A stretch of 6,648 nucleotides of DNA from Treponema sp. (GTDB lineage: Bacteria; Spirochaetota; Spirochaetia; Treponematales; Rectinemataceae), in contig JAAYWE010000247.1 of assembly GCA_012516755.1 (NCBI GenBank), positions 1-6,648 on the forward strand, in the 5' to 3' direction. Made by a program: the position numbers and the translations under genes. The notes below the pieces were generated by a model. That model was not told the origin of the DNA. It ran no database searches and saw only the letters and a program-made list of their open reading frames with translations. Numbering within the stretch: position 1 is the first letter of the stretch; every line of letters begins with the position of its first letter. Shown one piece after another: positions 4,714-6,648 of this stretch.

Positions 4714-4754
4714 CCCAATCACTTCCCTGTACTGTCCCAATCATTTCCCTCTAC
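4714..4754. repeat. Two-copy 19-bp repeat
   Basis: CCCAATCACTTCCCTGTAC (4714-4732) and CCCAATCATTTCCCTCTAC (4736-4754) differ at two positions and are spaced 22 bp apart, just downstream of the heptamer tract. Confidence 0.65.
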
Positions 4755-4794
4755 ATAATCAAGGAATTCCGCACGCTGTTTTCACTCTTGGTCC

Positions 4795-4875
4795 GCTGTC
4801 GCCGATAGGCTCTGCCATAGCAAGGTTTTCCGAAGGCAAGCCATACTTTTTCACCCCCTGCCAAACAGAAGCCCC
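4795..4875. repeat. Dispersed repeat block B
   Basis: This is the partner of 2911-2990, in the same orientation, lying beyond the IS element. The surrounding 4504-5100 stretch has no credible gene. Besides this block it holds the palindrome at 4557-4603, the tandem repeats at 4651-4754 and hairpin arms at 4921-4958 and 5055-5085. Confidence 0.5.
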
Positions 4876-4920
4876 GCATCGCCTCCGAATTTCTCTGCCT
4901 TTATAGCTTCCTAAGTGCTA

Positions 4921-4958
4921 AAACCGCGCGTCATTCAGTACTCACTATGCTGCGGTTT
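4921..4958. repeat. Inverted repeat AAACCGC / GCGGTTT
   Basis: Seven-base perfect arms (4921-4927 and 4952-4958) enclose 24 bases. No T-run follows on either strand. Function unknown. Confidence 0.4.
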
Positions 4959-5054
4959 CTGCGATGACCCGATGTCGTTCTTGCATACTGAGCCCCATAT
5001 GGTGCCTCCAAACCATTGCATGGAGTGTACTTTGGGTTAGATTTTATAATGACG

Positions 5055-5085
5055 CATCGATAGCGTTTCGCTTAAATTTTCGATG
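5055..5085. repeat. Nested hairpin after the RSH-domain gene
   Basis: CATCGA and TCGATG (outer) enclose AGCG-TTT-CGCT (inner). It lies 16 bases past the stop codon of the RSH-domain gene, where a terminator would be expected, but there is no clear T-run in the gene's direction. Confidence 0.35.
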
Positions 5086-5100
5086 AGGCAATGCGCCATG

Positions 5101-6156
5101 TTACGCGTGTAGCGCTAATGCTGTATACTTATCTATACGGGAGGATTTAGACATGCCTTCAATCTCAGACTTTGAATCATTGAGATTTTTTGAAAGGGAC
5201 GACGTGCCCTTTGCGCGCGATCCAAAATCCTGGAATCTTTTCCGGGTGCGCTCTGAAAGCCAACTTGAACCATGCGACTCAAGTATCTTTGCCGACATAC
5301 TCCAAAGCGGGAGAGAAATATCAAAAAGCGAGGCGCTCAAATTGGCGGAATCCTGCTGGCCTCGCGACACTTCCCAAGCAAAAGCATAGAGCTTTTTCTG
5401 CGCCAATACTGCATAATGGTATGGCGCAGGCGGAGGCGGAGGGGGCAATTGTCCTTCCGCTTCCCTCGCTACCTCATAAAAAACATGCCCATAATTTTCT
5501 TTCGCTTCAATCATCGCTTTTGTGTTGAGCTGAATTTCTGAGATCATCCCATTCGGTAATTTTACATTGATATTGACGCCCCGGTATCCCAGCGGTGTCG
5601 GATTGGCATAATAGTTTTTTATGCGCATCACGCGAGGGTCTTTCTGGAAGAAGTCAACTGCTTTCGACAGACTCTCAAGATCATTAAACACAAGCGTATG
5701 CCCGTCGATATCGTAAATCTGGCTTGCGTCCTTCGCACCATCCTCTTTCATCTTCTCAATCACGCGCTCTTTGTTTTTCAGTACCGGCCGTGAAAGAAGC
5801 TCGCTTGCGCCAAGCTGTTCCTTTAATCCTTCCATAACTTTTCTAAAATCGGCGCGTACTTCTTCTGCCATTTTGTAGAGAGTATCGATATCGCCGGAAG
5901 GCTGCAAAAGTTCATCACGCTTACAAGGCTTTTGATTTGACGGATCAAGAAGCCGCTTTACTGCTTCCGACTGTTCGCCCTTTGTTTCGTCTGGATATCC
6001 TTCAACTTCAACTTTCATATTCGTGCGCTGCGGAGCCGGCATATCTTCAGGCCGCACCCATTTATGCTGCTGGAAGGTTTTTCCCCCACGCGTAACCATG
6101 ACAGGCTTTCGTATGAGCTTCGACGTATTCAGTGCCTTAACAACCATCATTTTCAC
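5101..6156 (-). CDS. RelA/SpoT-like nucleotidyltransferase domain protein, possibly toxin-type
   Basis: The 351-residue frame starts at GTG 6154-6156, six bases after AGGGGG; ATGs two and three codons later are alternatives. Residues 18-40 (VTRGGKTFQQ, then W-V and prolines) look like a linker I associate with phage-head and polymorphic-toxin proteins. Residues 122-230 resemble a RelA/SpoT synthetase: KNKERVIEKM, DIDGHTLVF (149-157), NPTPLGYRGVNINVKL (185-200), SEIQLNT (206-212) and YGHVFYE (222-228). The EIQ glutamate, GYR and DxxG are kept, while the Arg/Lys-rich positions differ from housekeeping Rel enzymes. No hydrolase HD motif or TGS domain is present. A poly-proline run (238-243) leads to a Ser-rich tail of about 100 residues without known domain. 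Such domains transfer pyrophosphate to nucleotides or tRNA in toxSAS toxins; that activity is inferred here. It probably shares a transcript with the gene 3 bp upstream. Confidence 0.8.
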   Translation of the reverse strand: MKMMVVKALNTSKLIRKPVMVTRGGKTFQQHKWVRPEDMPAPQRTNMKVEVEGYPDETKGEQSEAVKRLLDPSNQKPCKRDELLQPSGDIDTLYKMAEEVRADFRKVMEGLKEQLGASELLSRPVLKNKERVIEKMKEDGAKDASQIYDIDGHTLVFNDLESLSKAVDFFQKDPRVMRIKNYYANPTPLGYRGVNINVKLPNGMISEIQLNTKAMIEAKENYGHVFYEVAREAEGQLPPPPPPAPYHYAVLAQKKLYAFAWEVSRGQQDSANLSASLFDISLPLWSMSAKILESHGSSWLSERTRKRFQDFGSRAKGTSSLSKNLNDSKSEIEGMSKSSRIDKYTALALHA

Positions 6157-6159
6157 GGG

Positions 6160-6552
6160 CTACCCCCTGACCTCATCTCCGTTCGGGTCTTCAAGCGCAT
6201 ATATATGTTCATTGCCGTACTTGTCAAACCATTCGTGATCCCTTTTTAATTCGCCCATATCACTATGATAATGAGCAGCGGCTAGAATTGTCCGGAATTC
6301 GTCCCCGTGCCATGCTCGCGCTTTCATCACAACATCGTCATATTTCCCCATGTACCACGCGCCTGGCTTTGGAGCATATTTTCGCAATGCGTCTTTCATT
6401 GCCCACCAGTACACGCCAAACGTTTTGTAGAGCCAGGGCTGCTTAATCAGCATCGGCCCAATTGCTTTTGCGGTATGCTCGACATAGCTCTGGCCGCCTG
6501 GAATCTTCAGCTCTTTTACAAATTCATCTATCTGCGTGTCGTCATAGAACAT
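6160..6552 (-). CDS. Unrecognised 130-residue protein upstream of the RSH-domain gene
   Basis: ATG 6550-6552 has AGGAGG seven bases upstream, and TAG 6160-6162 ends three bases before the GTG of the next gene, so the two are almost certainly co-transcribed. I do not recognise the family. The protein is soluble-looking, with no signal peptide or membrane segment. It is aromatic-rich in the middle (VYWWAMKDALRKY, PGAWYMGKYDD) and ends in a charged, acidic tail (DHEWFDKYGNEH, then EDPNGDE). Its position suggests a partner of the RSH protein, for instance an antitoxin, an immunity factor or a phage structural protein, but nothing in the sequence decides between these. Confidence 0.75.
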   Translation of the reverse strand: MFYDDTQIDEFVKELKIPGGQSYVEHTAKAIGPMLIKQPWLYKTFGVYWWAMKDALRKYAPKPGAWYMGKYDDVVMKARAWHGDEFRTILAAAHYHSDMGELKRDHEWFDKYGNEHIYALEDPNGDEVRG

Positions 6553-6648
6553 GGCCTCTCCTCCTATAAAAAGTTAACAGGGATGCTGGCGTTGAACTCC
6601 TATCAGAATTATTTCAGATTAATATTTGGCTCTTGTAAATTTTCTTCG

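Noticed and set aside
5036..5042. ATCTAAC on the minus strand, a perfect attC R'' consensus
   Set aside because: No matching GTTAGAT box or complementary arm follows at attC distance, and it does not overlap the stop codon of the gene before it. Seven bases match easily by chance.
5133..5541. Several ORFs on both strands inside the 3' end of the RSH-domain gene
   Set aside because: They overlap a 351-codon frame with recognisable domain motifs and a convincing start; no independent support.
6591..6597. GTTCAAC on the minus strand upstream of the 130-residue gene, attC R''-like
   Set aside because: The only nearby GTT box (GTTAACT) is 19 bases away and does not fit GTTRRRY, so no attC can be built; the two-gene unit is not called a cassette.

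Overview
The window most resembles an accessory region of a spirochaete chromosome, probably Treponema. The taxon is inferred, not proven. It rests on a lipoprotein that combines InlB-type B-repeats with RCC1 repeats, a style common in treponemes, and on integron-like gene cassettes, since an integron is known in T. denticola. No rRNA, tRNA or housekeeping gene is present to fix the species.

Layout from left to right. (1) 1-430, minus strand: the 5' part of an RCC1/InlB-repeat lipoprotein gene that runs off the left edge and carries a frameshift in a run of five Cs. (2) 496-2716, minus strand: a cluster of three single-gene units that look like integron cassettes. In transcription order these are a proline-rich 4-fold beta flower protein (2214-2558), a 100-residue protein of three GSYIQ repeats (1808-2110), and an Mrr-like nuclease with a probable sensor domain (640-1653). 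Two attC-like palindromes separate them, a partial attC-like box overlaps the last stop codon, and a possible promoter and 24-codon leader ORF precede the first gene. No integrase gene lies in the window. The cluster is bracketed by two diverged copies of the same gene tail (ending around LTAASEGA) plus intergenic sequence. (3) 2880-3135: repeat-rich DNA with no convincing gene. (4) 3136-4503, plus strand: an IS110-family, IS1111-like insertion sequence with 14-bp subterminal inverted repeats. Its DEDD transposase is split by one TAG, and about 200 nt of downstream non-coding DNA may encode a bridge RNA (seekRNA). (5) 4504-5100: non-coding DNA with hairpins, a 7-bp tandem repeat and a second copy of the repeat block seen at 2911-2990. 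(6) 5101-6552, minus strand: a two-gene unit of an unrecognised 130-residue protein followed, after 3 bp, by a 351-residue protein with a RelA/SpoT-like nucleotidyltransferase domain of the kind seen in phage-associated and toxin-like proteins.

Nothing here looks like a metabolic operon. The genes fit a laterally acquired, defence- or conflict-related region: a putative DNA-restriction cassette, small cassette proteins, a possible toxin-type RSH enzyme and a decaying transposon. The observations most worth following up are the cassette cluster between duplicated gene tails, the candidate guide sequence and end-formed promoter in the IS element, and the RSH-domain protein with its upstream partner.
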